Assembly: GCA_022414725.1 (NCBI GenBank)
Contig: CM039464.1
Coordinates: 13,834,041-13,898,040, forward strand
Source: Microglena sp. YARC
Lineage: Eukaryota > Chlorophyta > Chlorophyceae > Chlamydomonadales > Chlamydomonadaceae
Direction: 5' to 3'
Length of the DNA stretch: 64,000 bases
Numbering within the stretch: position 1 is the stretch's first letter; each line of letters opens with the position of its first letter. Made by a program: the position numbers and the translations under genes. Shown in pieces: positions 1 to 9,144 of the stretch. The notes below the pieces were generated by a model, which did no database searches, was not told the origin of the DNA, and worked only from the letters and a program-made list of their open reading frames with translations.

Positions 1-942
1 CAGATCACCGGTACAGCTAGCAAGGTTTCGAACTTGAACTCGAAATCGAAATCGAGCTTGAATTACATAGCATGTGTCTGGAAAGTATGGAAACAGAACG
101 CTTGCATTAAGACGAAGTCGTTGCACTTCTCCAGAGATGAAATGGAGCAGTCAGAAAAAAGTTAGGAAAAAGTTGGCAAGGGGCCGGGGGGGGGGGGGGG
201 GGGGGGGTACCCCCGAGAAGGTGCCCAGAATATCGCCGGACCCGGGGGTATCGATAGATCACGTGATCCCCTAATAGAAATAGTAGGGGGCCCTGACGGG
301 TCCCCTAGAGGTCGGCCCCGGGGGTGGGGTATGGTACACGATGGCTTCTGGGTTTGTAGTTCAGTTGTCTAAAATTGTTACATTTCTTATTGAATGTTGA
401 AAAATATGACAAAGTTGTCCACGTGGGTATGCTAAGTTGAAACGACGTCCAGCGAGATACGGTACATTTGCTAATTGCAATTGCCAACAACTTGATTGTT
501 TAAAATATTTAACGTAGATTGTCATGTTATGTTTTATGTCTGGGATTGACATCCAATCAATGGTTTGCTTGTACTTGTAAAACTTGGAGAACTGTGGGAG
601 AGCCACATGTACATGTGATTTATTGTAGCAGATGTGTGAATGCAGATGAGGCAGATGACTTCTTTCTTGAGCTGTTTCTGATGGATGTGGAACATGGTTT
701 CCGTGTGTCTACGATGAGAGCTTGTTAGTCAGCTATTGTGTTGTGACATGCTTCAGGTCCCTAGATTGAGTCCACGGGACAGGAGGGAAACGACAGATGA
801 AAACACAGCGTCTGCAGTCCACAACCCCTAGATCCGTACGCGAATAAGTGCTCTCCGGGGCAAGCTTTCCACAGCAGGCTGGTTCCCAAAGTGCACCATT
901 CTGCAGATACAGCAACTCCCAAGGAAGTTGAGAAGCGAAGTT
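1..942. other. Gene-free stretch with poly-G tract
   Basis: No supportable gene. Only short open frames on both strands with no recognisable domain. A 22-base G run lies at 186-207, followed by G/C-rich sequence to about 330. The rest is ordinary mixed-composition DNA. Confidence 0.6.
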
Positions 943-1250
943 GCTCTTCACCATTGGAGTTGCTTTGCGGATATTGAACTTGCTTTGCGGATATTGAACT
1001 TGCTTTCAGACTATTCAAACTGCTTTGCGACTATTGGACAAGCGAGGCTTTGCATGTACCGGTACTGGTGTTGCGACTATTCAACTTGCTTTTCAAATTC
1101 AACGCATGACAGAACAGACTACCATGCAAGATACACGGGTGGGCAAGCAATTGTGGCAGAGAAGTTGTGGCGCGATGTTGCGTATTGGACTTGCGACCGT
1201 GCAAACTGCTTTGCAAGTATTACGCTGCAAAACTTGCGTATACCGGGATA
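943..1250. repeat. Degenerate short tandem repeat (ACTTGCTTTGCG-like)
   Basis: Irregular repetition of a unit of about 22-25 bases built on 'attgaacttgctttgcg' variants, for example at 955-1030 and 1180-1215. It looks like an older, decayed relative of the minisatellite that begins near 1535. Confidence 0.55.
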
Positions 1251-1534
1251 GCAACTGTTCATCGAGGGCAGAGAAGTTACAAAGTTGCAAGCAACAAGGT
1301 GAAGAAGAAGAACCATCCCCTGCGATGGAATCGAGCACGAGTCGCTTAGACTTCAGAGTACTGAATTGACCGGCTTATTTGACCGGCTTTCTTGGGAATA
1401 TGTGAATATTTGACGATTTCGCGTAAGTATCGCATAGGTCTGTCCCCCTTAGGGTGCCGACCAACCACTGCCCGATACCCCAACATGGGCCGTGCCGGAC
1501 TTTCTATGGCTCCTGGCATCCTCCTGGTGCAACC

Positions 1535-2960
1535 ATTCTGAGTGCAGATTAGAATCGCAATGATTCAAAGTGCGACTATTGAAAGTGCAATGATATCTAG
1601 TGCAGTGATTCTTAGTGCAGATTCAAAGTGTACTGATTGAAAGTGCGATGATTCATAGGGCAGATTCTAAGTGCAACGATTCAAAGTGCAGTGATTCTTA
1701 GTGCAGATTCAAAGTGCAACGATTCTTAGTGCATTGATTCTTAGTGATTGATTCTTAGTGCATTGATTCTTAGTGCATTGATTCTTAGTGCATTGATTCT
1801 TAGTGCATTGATTCTTAGTGCATTGATTCTTAGTGCAGTGATTCATAGTGCATTGATTCTTAGTGCATTGACTCTTAGTGCAGTGATTCTTAGTGCAGTG
1901 ATTCATAGTGCATTGATCCTTAGTGCATTGATTCTGAGTGCATTGATTCTTAGTGCAGTGATTCATAGTGCATTGATTCTTAGTGCAGTGATTCATAGTG
2001 CATTGATTCTTAGTGCATCGATTCATAGTGCATTGATTCTTAGTGCATTGACTCTTAGTGCATTGATTCTTAGTGCAGTGATTCTTAGAGCAGCGATTCT
2101 TAGTGCAGTGATTCTTAGTGCAGTGATTCTTAGTGCATTGGTTCATAGTGCAGTGATTCTTAGTGCATTGACTCTTAGTGCATTGATTCTTAGTGCAGTG
2201 ATTCTTAGAGCAGTGATTCTTAGTGCAGTGATTCTTAGTGCAGTGATTCTTAGTGCATTGGTTCATAGTGCAGTGATTCTTAGTGCATTGACTCTTAGTG
2301 CATTGATTCTTAGTGCAGTGATTCTTAGTGCAGTGATTCTTAGTGCAGTGATTCTTAGTGCATTGATTCTTAGTGCATTGATTCTTAGTGCATTGATTCT
2401 TAGTGTATTGATGTTTAGTGCATTGATTCTTAGTGCATTGATTCTTAGTGCTGTGATTCATAGTGCAGATTCAAAGTTCAACGATTCTTAGTGCAATTAT
2501 TTTTATTGCAGATTCTTAGTGCAACTATTCTTATTACAGTTATTATAAGTGCAGTAATTTTTAGTGCAATGATTATAAGTGCAGCGATTCTTAGTGCAAC
2601 GATTAAAAGTGTGATGATTCTTAGTGCAGATTCTTAGTGCAGATTCAAAGTGCAATGATTCAAAGTGCAGTGGTTCTAAGTGCAGATTCAGAGTCCAACG
2701 ATTCTTAGTGCATATTTGAAGAGCAACGATTCTTATTGCATTTATTGTTAGTGCATATTCTTAGGGCAACGATTCTTAGTGCAGTTGTTCTTAGTGCAGA
2801 TTGAAAGTGCAACAATTGGAAGTGCAAGATTTGAAAGTGCAGATGCAAAGAGCGATGATCGAAAGTGCAATGATTCAAAGAGCAGAGGCAAAGTGTGACC
2901 ATCCAAAGTGCAGTGATGCATAGTGCAGATGCAACGTGCGATCATTCAAAGTGTAGCATG
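1535..2960. repeat. 15-bp minisatellite, core 1735-2460
   Basis: Tandem array of a 15-base unit close to ATTCTTAGTGCATTG. It is nearly uninterrupted from about 1735 to 2460, with looser variants on both flanks (1550-1735 and 2460-2950). Because 15 is a multiple of three and the unit lacks stops in some frames, the core is open on both strands for roughly 750 bases. The plus strand reads pentapeptides like ILSAL and the minus strand reads pentapeptides like KNQCT. I treat this as satellite DNA, not as a gene. Confidence 0.9.
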
Positions 2961-3045
2961 AGCATTGAAAAAACACTGACAGAAGATGAAACACGATTTT
3001 GCTTTTCGGCAATGAACATAAACTTCTAGGGAGCTCCCCTGACTA

Positions 3046-3112
3046 TTGAAGACGGCAGTGTACCACTCGGATATCTGATTCAGATGTCCGAGTGGTACAC
3101 TGCCGTCTTCAA
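3046..3112. repeat. Near-perfect 67-nt inverted repeat (hairpin)
   Basis: Two arms of about 33 bases (3046-3078 and 3080-3112) are reverse complements with one mismatch and almost no loop, centred on TCTGATTCAGA. No gene abuts it closely. It could be a fold-back transposon remnant. Confidence 0.85.
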
Positions 3113-3283
3113 CATAACGTGATTCCCATCAGGGCATTACCTAGAGGTGCCCTCGCAAGGAGTTTCATTTTAGTACTGAAACAAGATTCCGAGGACAGTG
3201 ACTGTCTCCGTTCTGCCGCACGCGCCGGCCGGTTGCGGGGTTCAAAGTGCACTCGATGGTGACTCACCTAACTAGCTGAATTT

Positions 3284-3377
3284 AGCACCTCAGGTGCTAC
3301 ATGCGTAGTATACAAAAACTCACATGGTTCAGCACCTCAGGTGCTACATGCGTAGTATTCAAAAACTCACATGGTTC
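3284..3377. repeat. Two tandem 47-bp copies related to the exon end at 3710
   Basis: Units 3284-3330 and 3331-3377 are nearly identical. A third, more diverged relative lies at 3660-3712, at the putative splice donor of the glutamine-rich reading frame. Read on the minus strand each unit carries a GTGAGT donor-like hexamer, so these look like downstream copies of an exon end plus donor. Confidence 0.65.
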
Positions 3378-3600
3378 AGGGCTTTTTTTTTCATCAAACC
3401 TGTAAATTGTTTTTTTCTAGCTTTGTGGTTTTAGGCATCCTCCAGGGACAGCGTTTTGGTGCCTTTTATAGCTTTTAATAGCTATTATAGCTGAGAAGGG
3501 CCATTTAAGGCATTTTTGTTTTGCATTTCTTAGCCATAATTTAGCCAAACCGGGGTGAAAACTAGCGATCGCTATATATAGCGGAAATAAAAAGCCCTGG
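3377..3600. mobile_element. MITE-like element, family A, copy 1
   Basis: 224-base element with inverted termini CAGGGCTTTTT / AAAAAGCCCTG. It has a subterminal palindrome AGCGATCGCT followed by TATATA near the right end, and no coding capacity. Related copies lie at 46375-46592 (same orientation) and 59294-59503 (reverse). Shared internal blocks include 'tggttttaggcatcctcc' and the AGCGATCGCT box. This is consistent with a short non-autonomous DNA transposon. Confidence 0.75.
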
Positions 3601-6600
3601 AATGGTCATGATCTGTCACCCATACCCTGCCCCCCGCTGTCACACTGTCGCCTATATAAATGCTAAATTTAGAGCCTCGGGTGCTACACACATACAATAA
3701 ACAACTCACGTGTGTGCCAGAGCCATCATCCCAGTGGTTGAAGAACTGCGCCTGGTGCTGGGGCCGCTTCTGGGGCTTCTTGATGCCTGCTGCTTTGTGG
3801 CCTCCCAGGACAAACACCCCGCTGTCTACCTTGCTCCCAATCTTAGGCCGCTTTGATTGCATGGCTGCCTGCTGCCTGCTGGAAGTTTGAATGGGTTTCG
3901 ATTGCGTTTCTGACTGACTCCTGCTGACAGAGTGGCTGGGATTTGATTGCATGGCTGGCTGCTGCCTGCTGAACATTTGAATAGGTTTCGATTGCGTTTC
4001 TGACTGCCCCCTGCTGAGAGTGTGGCTGGGATTTGATTGCATGGCTGGCTGCTGCCTGCTGAACGTTTGAGCGGGTTTTGATTGCGTTTCTGACTGACCC
4101 CTGCTGAAAGTGTGGCTGGGATTTGATTGCATGGCTGGCTGCCGTACGCTAAAAGATTGCTTGGGTTTCGATTGCATAGCTCCCTGCTTCTTGCTGGTAG
4201 ATTGACAGCCAGCATGTGCTGGTTTGTAGGCTGGTGATGAGGAGGTCGTTGGAGGCATAGCACTTGTGTGGGGTTTCGGCCATGCCTGCCCCCTGCTGGC
4301 AGATTGGCAGCCAGCATGTGCTGGGTTGTAGGCTGGTGATGAGGAGGTCGTTGGAGGCATAGCACTGGTGTGGGGTTTTGATTGCATGGCTGCCTGTCCC
4401 CTGCTGAATGATTGGCAGCCAGCTTGTGCTGGGTTGTGAGCTGGTGATGAGGAGGTCGTTGGAGGCATAGATTTTGTGTGGGGTTTCGCCCATATATCTC
4501 CCTGTCCCCTGCTGAATGATTGGCAGCCAGGTTGTGATGGGTTGTGAGCTGGTGATGAGTAGGTCGTTGGGGGCATAGCACTAGTGTGGGGGTTTGATTG
4601 CATGGCTGCCTGCCCCCTGCTGAAAGATTGGCTGGTGGATTGTGATCCGTTGTGTGCGGGTACTGAGAAGGTCGATGGATGCATATACATTGTGTGAGGT
4701 GGCAGTGCAGACTTAGAGGGCTGCTCTTGCCAATGGAGTTGTTGCTGTTGTTGCTGCGGCTGCTGCTGTTGCTGCTGTTGTTGCTGCTGCTGCTGTTGTT
4801 GTTGTTGCTGCTGTTGCTGCTGCTGTTGTTGTTGCTGCTGTTGTTGCTGCTGCTGTTGTTTTTGTTGCCGCTGTTGTTGCTGCTGTTGTTGTTGTTGTTG
4901 TTGTTGCTGCTGCTGTTGTTGCTGTTGAGCGGACTGCTCACAAGCATGCTGCTTTTGCTGTTGCTGCTCACGAAGAAGACGCCATTTGTCCCACTTCTGC
5001 TGCTCACGCTCCTGGTGTTTTTTATTCTGGTGCTCCTGTTGATGCACCTGTTGGTCTTGTTGTACAATATGTTGTTGCTGCTGTTGTTGTTGTTGTTGTT
5101 GTTGTTGCTGCTGCTGTTGTTGCTGCTGTTGCTGTTGCTGGTGCTGTTGTTGTTGCTGCTGTTGCTGCTGCTGTTTTTGTTTTTGTTTTCGCTGCTGCTC
5201 TTGTTGCTGCTGCTGCTGCTGCTGACGCCCATGCTGCCCCAGTGCTTCATCCCTATCACACTTCTTTGACGGAGATACTGATGGAGATACCAGGTCAATG
5301 CATTCACATGCGTCAGCATCAGTGGCAGTGGCTGCGGTGTGTTGGGAGCGCTGATGCCCATGCTGTCCCAGTGCTTCATTCCGATGACACTTATTTGATG
5401 GAGATAGCGAGAGGTCAATGGATTCATCTACATCAGTGGCTGCAGTGTCTTGGGAGCGCTGAAGAGCGAGGTGCTGCCACTCCGGAGATGTCGGGTGGCT
5501 CACACACTGCCGCACTTCGCGCGTGCCCCCGTCTGCCTCACATGTGCCACCGTCTGTGCTCCTATTCTCCTCTTGAGCAAACTCGGTGCTCCGACACAGC
5601 TGCACTTCGTGCTCCCCCACGTGTGCGCTACCAGGTATCCCTCTATGCTCTTGAGCAAACTCGGTGGTCCGACACAGCTGCACTTTGTGCTCCACCACTT
5701 GTGCGACACTAGGTGTCCCTTTATGCTCTTGGGGTATCAAGTGGCTACGGCACTGCTGCACTTTGTGCTCTTCCACGTGGGCGCTACCAGGTGTCCCTCT
5801 ATGCTCTTGGGGTATCGAGTGGCTCCGGCACTGCCGCACCTCAAGCGGCCCCATGTTTGCCTCACCTACGTCACCATGTCTGCCTCTATTCTCCTCTTGA
5901 GATTTGAAGTGGCTTCTGCACGGCAGCTCCTCTTGCGCTCCCTTCCTTGTGCCTTCATGTGACCCTCTATGCTCGTGGGGTATCGAGTGGCTCCGGCACT
6001 GCTGCACTTCAAGCAGCCCCTCGTTTGCCTCACCTATGTCACCATGTATGCCTCTATTCTTCTCCTGATATATTACATGGCTTCTGCACGGCAGCTCCTC
6101 TCGCGCTCCCTTACTTGTGCCTCCATGTGTATCTTTATGCTCTTGGGGTAACGAGTAGCTCCGGCACTGCTGCACTTCATACGTCCCTACATATGCCTCG
6201 CATGTGTCGCCATGTGTGCCTCTATTCTCCTTTTTGGAATGCTTGTCATGCTGCTGCCCCTGCACTGCTGTCCCTGCTACCCCTGTGCTCCTGCGCTGCT
6301 GCCCCCGCACTGAAATCTGAGTGCCATTCAGGATGCTCAACAGCTTGCTCTTTGGCTTGGTCTCGTGTTCTTTTGAAGGTTGAGTGCCATTCAGGATGCT
6401 CAACAGCTGGCTCTTTGGCTTGGCCATGTGTTCTTTTGAAGGCTGAGTGCCATTCAGGATGCTCAACAGCTGGCTCTTTGGCTTGGTCTCATGTTCATTT
6501 GAAGGCTGGTGGCTTGGCCTGGGATTGATGGGAGGGGGAAAGGGCGGGAGGGGTGGAGAGGTGAGGGAGGGAAGGAGGGATGGGGGGGGAAGGGGGGAGG

Positions 6601-6823
6601 GAGGGAGGGAGGGAGGGAGGGAGGGAGGGAGGGAGGGAGGGAGGGAGGGAGGGAGGGAGGTATAATTGTCTACTTCTGGACTGTAGCATACATAAGAGGT
6701 CAGGTTCCAAGCAAGATAAGCCAGTGAAACAAGCAGAATATAGAAAGCAGGTATTGGCCCAAGGTGCTCATAACATTCATACACAAACACACACATGCTG
6801 CAGCTATGGAAAAGACGTTGCAA
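3572..6823 (-). CDS. Long Gln-rich repetitive reading frame (hypothetical protein)
   Basis: An uninterrupted 1083-codon frame with no recognised domain. From the N-terminus it shows a hydrophobic stretch (about residues 25-45), Pro/Ser repeats over the GGGA satellite, three copies of a block containing SQLLSILNGTQPSKEH, repeated blocks such as GTPGSAHVGEHEVQLCRS, two long poly-Gln tracts, then repeats such as PPTTSSSPAHNP and QSNPSHTFSRGQSETQSKP. A GTGAGT donor on the minus strand at 3709-3704 suggests a coding exon ends near 3710 and that the last ~45 codons are intron. Most of the open length could come from stop-free CAG-type repeats, but the non-repeat parts stay open too. Probably part of a disordered host protein; function unknown, and the start is uncertain. 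Confidence 0.4.
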   Translation of the reverse strand: MQRLFHSCSMCVFVYECYEHLGPIPAFYILLVSLAYLAWNLTSYVCYSPEVDNYTSLPPSLPPSLPPSLPPSLPPSPLPPPSLLPSLTSPPLPPFPPPINPRPSHQPSNEHETKPKSQLLSILNGTQPSKEHMAKPKSQLLSILNGTQPSKEHETKPKSKLLSILNGTQISVRGQQRRSTGVAGTAVQGQQHDKHSKKENRGTHGDTCEAYVGTYEVQQCRSYSLPQEHKDTHGGTSKGAREELPCRSHVIYQEKNRGIHGDIGEANEGLLEVQQCRSHSIPHEHRGSHEGTRKGAQEELPCRSHFKSQEENRGRHGDVGEANMGPLEVRQCRSHSIPQEHRGTPGSAHVEEHKVQQCRSHLIPQEHKGTPSVAQVVEHKVQLCRTTEFAQEHRGIPGSAHVGEHEVQLCRSTEFAQEENRSTDGGTCEADGGTREVRQCVSHPTSPEWQHLALQRSQDTAATDVDESIDLSLSPSNKCHRNEALGQHGHQRSQHTAATATDADACECIDLVSPSVSPSKKCDRDEALGQHGRQQQQQQQQEQQRKQKQKQQQQQQQQQQHQQQQQQQQQQQQQQQQQQQQQQQHIVQQDQQVHQQEHQNKKHQEREQQKWDKWRLLREQQQQKQHACEQSAQQQQQQQQQQQQQQQQQQQRQQKQQQQQQQQQQQQQQQQQQQQQQQQQQQQQQQQQPQQQQQQLHWQEQPSKSALPPHTMYMHPSTFSVPAHNGSQSTSQSFSRGQAAMQSNPHTSAMPPTTYSSPAHNPSQPGCQSFSRGQGDIWAKPHTKSMPPTTSSSPAHNPAQAGCQSFSRGQAAMQSKPHTSAMPPTTSSSPAYNPAHAGCQSASRGQAWPKPHTSAMPPTTSSSPAYKPAHAGCQSTSKKQGAMQSKPKQSFSVRQPAMQSNPSHTFSRGQSETQSKPAQTFSRQQPAMQSNPSHTLSRGQSETQSKPIQMFSRQQPAMQSNPSHSVSRSQSETQSKPIQTSSRQQAAMQSKRPKIGSKVDSGVFVLGGHKAAGIKKPQKRPQHQAQFFNHWDDGSGTHVSCLLYVCSTRGSKFSIYIGDSVTAGGRVWVTDHDHSRAFYFRYI
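4738..4926 (-). repeat. CAG/CAA trinucleotide repeat (poly-Gln, tract 2)
   Basis: On the plus strand this is a CTG/TTG array; on the minus strand it is mixed CAG/CAA. It encodes an almost uninterrupted poly-Gln run inside the long minus-strand frame. Confidence 0.9.
5072..5224 (-). repeat. CAG/CAA trinucleotide repeat (poly-Gln, tract 1)
   Basis: A second mixed CTG/TTG (minus-strand CAG/CAA) array. It is separated from the first by about 150 bases coding for a charged, Gln/Glu/Lys-rich linker. Confidence 0.9.
6588..6661. repeat. (GGGA)n microsatellite
   Basis: About 15 or more copies of GGGA, nearly pure from 6596 to 6660, within a wider G/A-rich tract starting near 6535. Confidence 0.95.
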
Positions 6824-6974
6824 TTCTTCAGCATCATCTCATAGGGCTTGAGGCTGGAAAACCTAAACCTTAATCCCTGAATCCAGCAGAACGGGAGGGC
6901 TGCCTGCTATACCTTGGGGGAAGGTGCCAAGATTATTTGTATTTTTAAAATAAGGATTTCCGCCTCAAAGGTAT

Positions 6975-7165
6975 GTTTCAGCTTCTAGGCAGCTCCCTTT
7001 CCCGTCCTTGGGCCAAACCTGAAGCTAGCTAGTGTGTCTGAAAGCTGACATGCATCTGAACGCTGACACAACAAGCATTCTAATGAAGCTGGACACTCTG
7101 GGCTTGCCCAACTGGCTGGCTAATAAAGCTGTCTGGAAGCTGCCATGCGTGCCCCAAAAAATAAA
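6975..7165. mobile_element. MITE-like element, family B, copy 1
   Basis: Begins with CAGCTTCTAGGCAGCTCC and ends with an inverted AGCTGTCTGGAAGCTGCC-type terminus. The interior contains 'ggccaaacct' and 'agctgacatg' blocks shared with copies at about 37500-37695, 49481-49678, 60109-60346 and 60365-60545. There is no coding capacity. The 6824-6975 stretch before it holds nothing I can assign. Confidence 0.6.
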
Positions 7166-7554
7166 CTATGGGAAGGGGGTTAGAGGTTCGCAACTTACGC
7201 ATCAACTCCACTTTTAACGACGTATTTGCGAACGCTGCGCTGCATACTTTTCAGCTTGCGTTCATCTGCCAACCAAGGACATCGCAAGCTGACCAAGCTG
7301 GTGGGTATCCTCCCTGCTTCCCTCGTGGGTATCTGGCGTGGGGGCGAATAATATTCTGCAATCGGCCAGACGCATTAAGGCGAATAGAACCGTGTAGCAA
7401 ATCTTCTTCGTCTGCTGCGAAGAAGCACAAGCTGGCTGGTTTGAATCTTCAAATTATATAACTCCGTCCGCGAGAAGTTTGGTCGTCACTGGTTTGTGGT
7501 GCGGTCGAAAGGACGCTTCTGCATTCGGTGGTAGGAGATGCGATCATGCGATAC

Positions 7555-7560
7555 GATATG
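7555..7560. repeat. Left target-site duplication GATATG
   Basis: GATATG immediately precedes the left terminal inverted repeat. The same hexamer, in direct orientation, immediately follows the right one at 34035-34040. Six-base duplications are the known hallmark of Polinton/Maverick integration. Confidence 0.9.
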
Positions 7561-8033
7561 AGTTAGTGGAGGAGCACGCCGGTCTTCGGGTCTTTTTCGA
7601 TAACTTCATTTTACTTCAAAAACCCAGTAGGGGTCCTTCCGATAGTCCCTCCGCACGAATTATATCTCGGAGGATGTCCGGTACATTTTCCCGTGCAATA
7701 CCGTGGCAGCAGTACCGTGATTTTGCATGGATGATTTCGCCTAAGATTCGGGAGCTGACGCGACCATCACTGCGTGTCGGGAGCTGACGCGACCATCACT
7801 GCGTGTCGGGAGCTGACGCGATTCGCCTAAGATTCGAGAGCTGACGTGTGTCCCGCGAATAGATAAGAAAAAATACGACAAAATACGACAAAATACGACA
7901 AAATACGATTCATTACACTTTGTTACACCTTTCTACTCTCCGCGCAGGATGCGGCTGATATACCGGTTACCGTTTCGCCCCCGCTACTCGCAGGAGGAGG
8001 AATGGAGGACTGTTGGTTAGCGGAACGCCGCTG
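7561..8033. repeat. Left terminal inverted repeat of the Polinton-like virus
   Basis: Begins AGTTAGTGGAGG and is the reverse complement of 33631-34034. The match is essentially perfect except for about 60 extra bases near the inner end (about 7940-8012) that the right copy lacks. Internal structure: a 29-base direct repeat with GAGCTGACGCGACC (three starts at 7750, 7779, 7808), and three or more copies of the decamer AAAATACGAC at 7870-7908. The integrase stop codon abuts the inner edge. Confidence 0.92.
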
Positions 8034-9110
8034 TTACTCAGCAAACCGTTTGGGCTTTCGCACTGTTCTTTTTGCTTTTGGTTCGTCCTTCTTATCAAGA
8101 GCAGTAACAATCTCGTCATAGGAATTAAATGCCTTTGACCTTTGCATCCTTCTGATTTGATTGTCTTCTGTTTGTGGCTCCAGTCTATCTTTCACGTGTG
8201 TAACAACGTTCAATTCGCTTGGTCTGTATAGACGTTTGACTCCTCTAAGCTTGAATCTGTATGCTATGTGTTCTTCAATGGTGTAAATCTCTGTGGAAAA
8301 CGTGGCTTTCTCCTTTTCAAAGGTCTTCTTCTGTAACATTACACGCACTCTGTCCCCTACTTTCATGGTCACTTTGTCGTTCATCTTTTGATTTTTTTTG
8401 AATTGAGCTTCATATAGCTTTTGAGAATAATCGAGATCGTCATACACCTCGTTGGGCGAAGCATCATTCAACCCAGAATGAGGGGAGTCGTTATACAGTT
8501 CAACGATTTCACCAAGTGCGTCTACCCATTTTTTAGTCTTGTTCTCTAGTGAGTATTTCTTTATCAGACCCTTCAGTGTCCTAGTAAATCTGTCAACGAT
8601 TCCCAGCTTGTTCCCCATCGGAGTAATGTGGTCTTCTTTTGCAACGTCCGTATATACCTTTATATTTAGTTCTGTATTGAAAGACTCAAATATTGAAGAT
8701 GCAAAAAAATTATCTCCTGATACACTGTTGATATTTTCGTCTACATCGCCTATAAACTCCTGATAGGCATCTAAAACGTCATCCATCTTACCGCTTTTCA
8801 GTGGGTAGCAATAAGATTTGCGAGAAATGATATCAATACACATAAGAATTTGATTGATATTGTTATTTACCCGCTTGCTCGACAATGGCATAATTGCCAC
8901 ATCAATCTGGAATGATCTGGGTTGTGCAGTGATCTTGAATTTGAATTTAGTGTTTTGTGGTCTTTGGTAAATTTGTGTTAGCTCTCGTGGATTGAAGTAA
9001 TCTTCTATATCTCGTTTGGTAATCCCGTCGTCTTTTAATCTATTAAATAGTTTTGCTTTGGACAGCAATTTTAGATTTGGATTAGCTTTCAAAATGGATT
9101 CAATATTCAT
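8034..9110 (-). CDS. Retroviral-type (rve) integrase of the PLV
   Basis: An intact 358-residue frame. It catalyses insertion of the linear viral DNA into host DNA. An RNase-H-fold core is visible: first Asp in SFQIDVAIM (D70), second in SVSGDNFFAS (D133), and LGIVDRFTRTLKGLIKKY, where the usual catalytic Glu position is Asp (D173). The C-terminal part (about 240-300) has VGDRVRVMLQKKTF and IYTIEEH, an SH3/chromodomain-like fold common in Polinton integrases. It lies at the left end, stop codon at the TIR edge, 34 bases downstream of the helicase-HNH stop and on the same strand. An AT-rich TATATATATTATG stretch just upstream (9110-9123) may be its promoter. A degraded second copy lies at 20680-21860. 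Confidence 0.93.
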   Translation of the reverse strand: MNIESILKANPNLKLLSKAKLFNRLKDDGITKRDIEDYFNPRELTQIYQRPQNTKFKFKITAQPRSFQIDVAIMPLSSKRVNNNINQILMCIDIISRKSYCYPLKSGKMDDVLDAYQEFIGDVDENINSVSGDNFFASSIFESFNTELNIKVYTDVAKEDHITPMGNKLGIVDRFTRTLKGLIKKYSLENKTKKWVDALGEIVELYNDSPHSGLNDASPNEVYDDLDYSQKLYEAQFKKNQKMNDKVTMKVGDRVRVMLQKKTFEKEKATFSTEIYTIEEHIAYRFKLRGVKRLYRPSELNVVTHVKDRLEPQTEDNQIRRMQRSKAFNSYDEIVTALDKKDEPKAKRTVRKPKRFAE

Positions 9111-9144
9111 TATATATATTATGAATGTTTATGGAGGGGGAGGA

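Noticed and set aside
1748..2491. 247-codon plus-strand frame and 250-codon minus-strand frame over the 15-bp satellite
   Set aside because: Both are by-products of a stop-free 15-base repeat; neither has a protein-like start, end or flanks.
4679..5269. Leucine-rich 196-codon plus-strand frame
   Set aside because: Antisense of the CAG/CAA tract; CTG/TTG repeats read as poly-Leu.
5242..6528. Plus-strand frames of 70-193 codons opposite the Gln-rich frame
   Set aside because: They follow the tandem repeats of the minus-strand frame in antisense and have no protein-like features.
7479..7787. Open frame across the left TIR (and its twin at 33838-34083)
   Set aside because: It starts in host DNA and crosses the insertion junction; the shared part is only TIR sequence.
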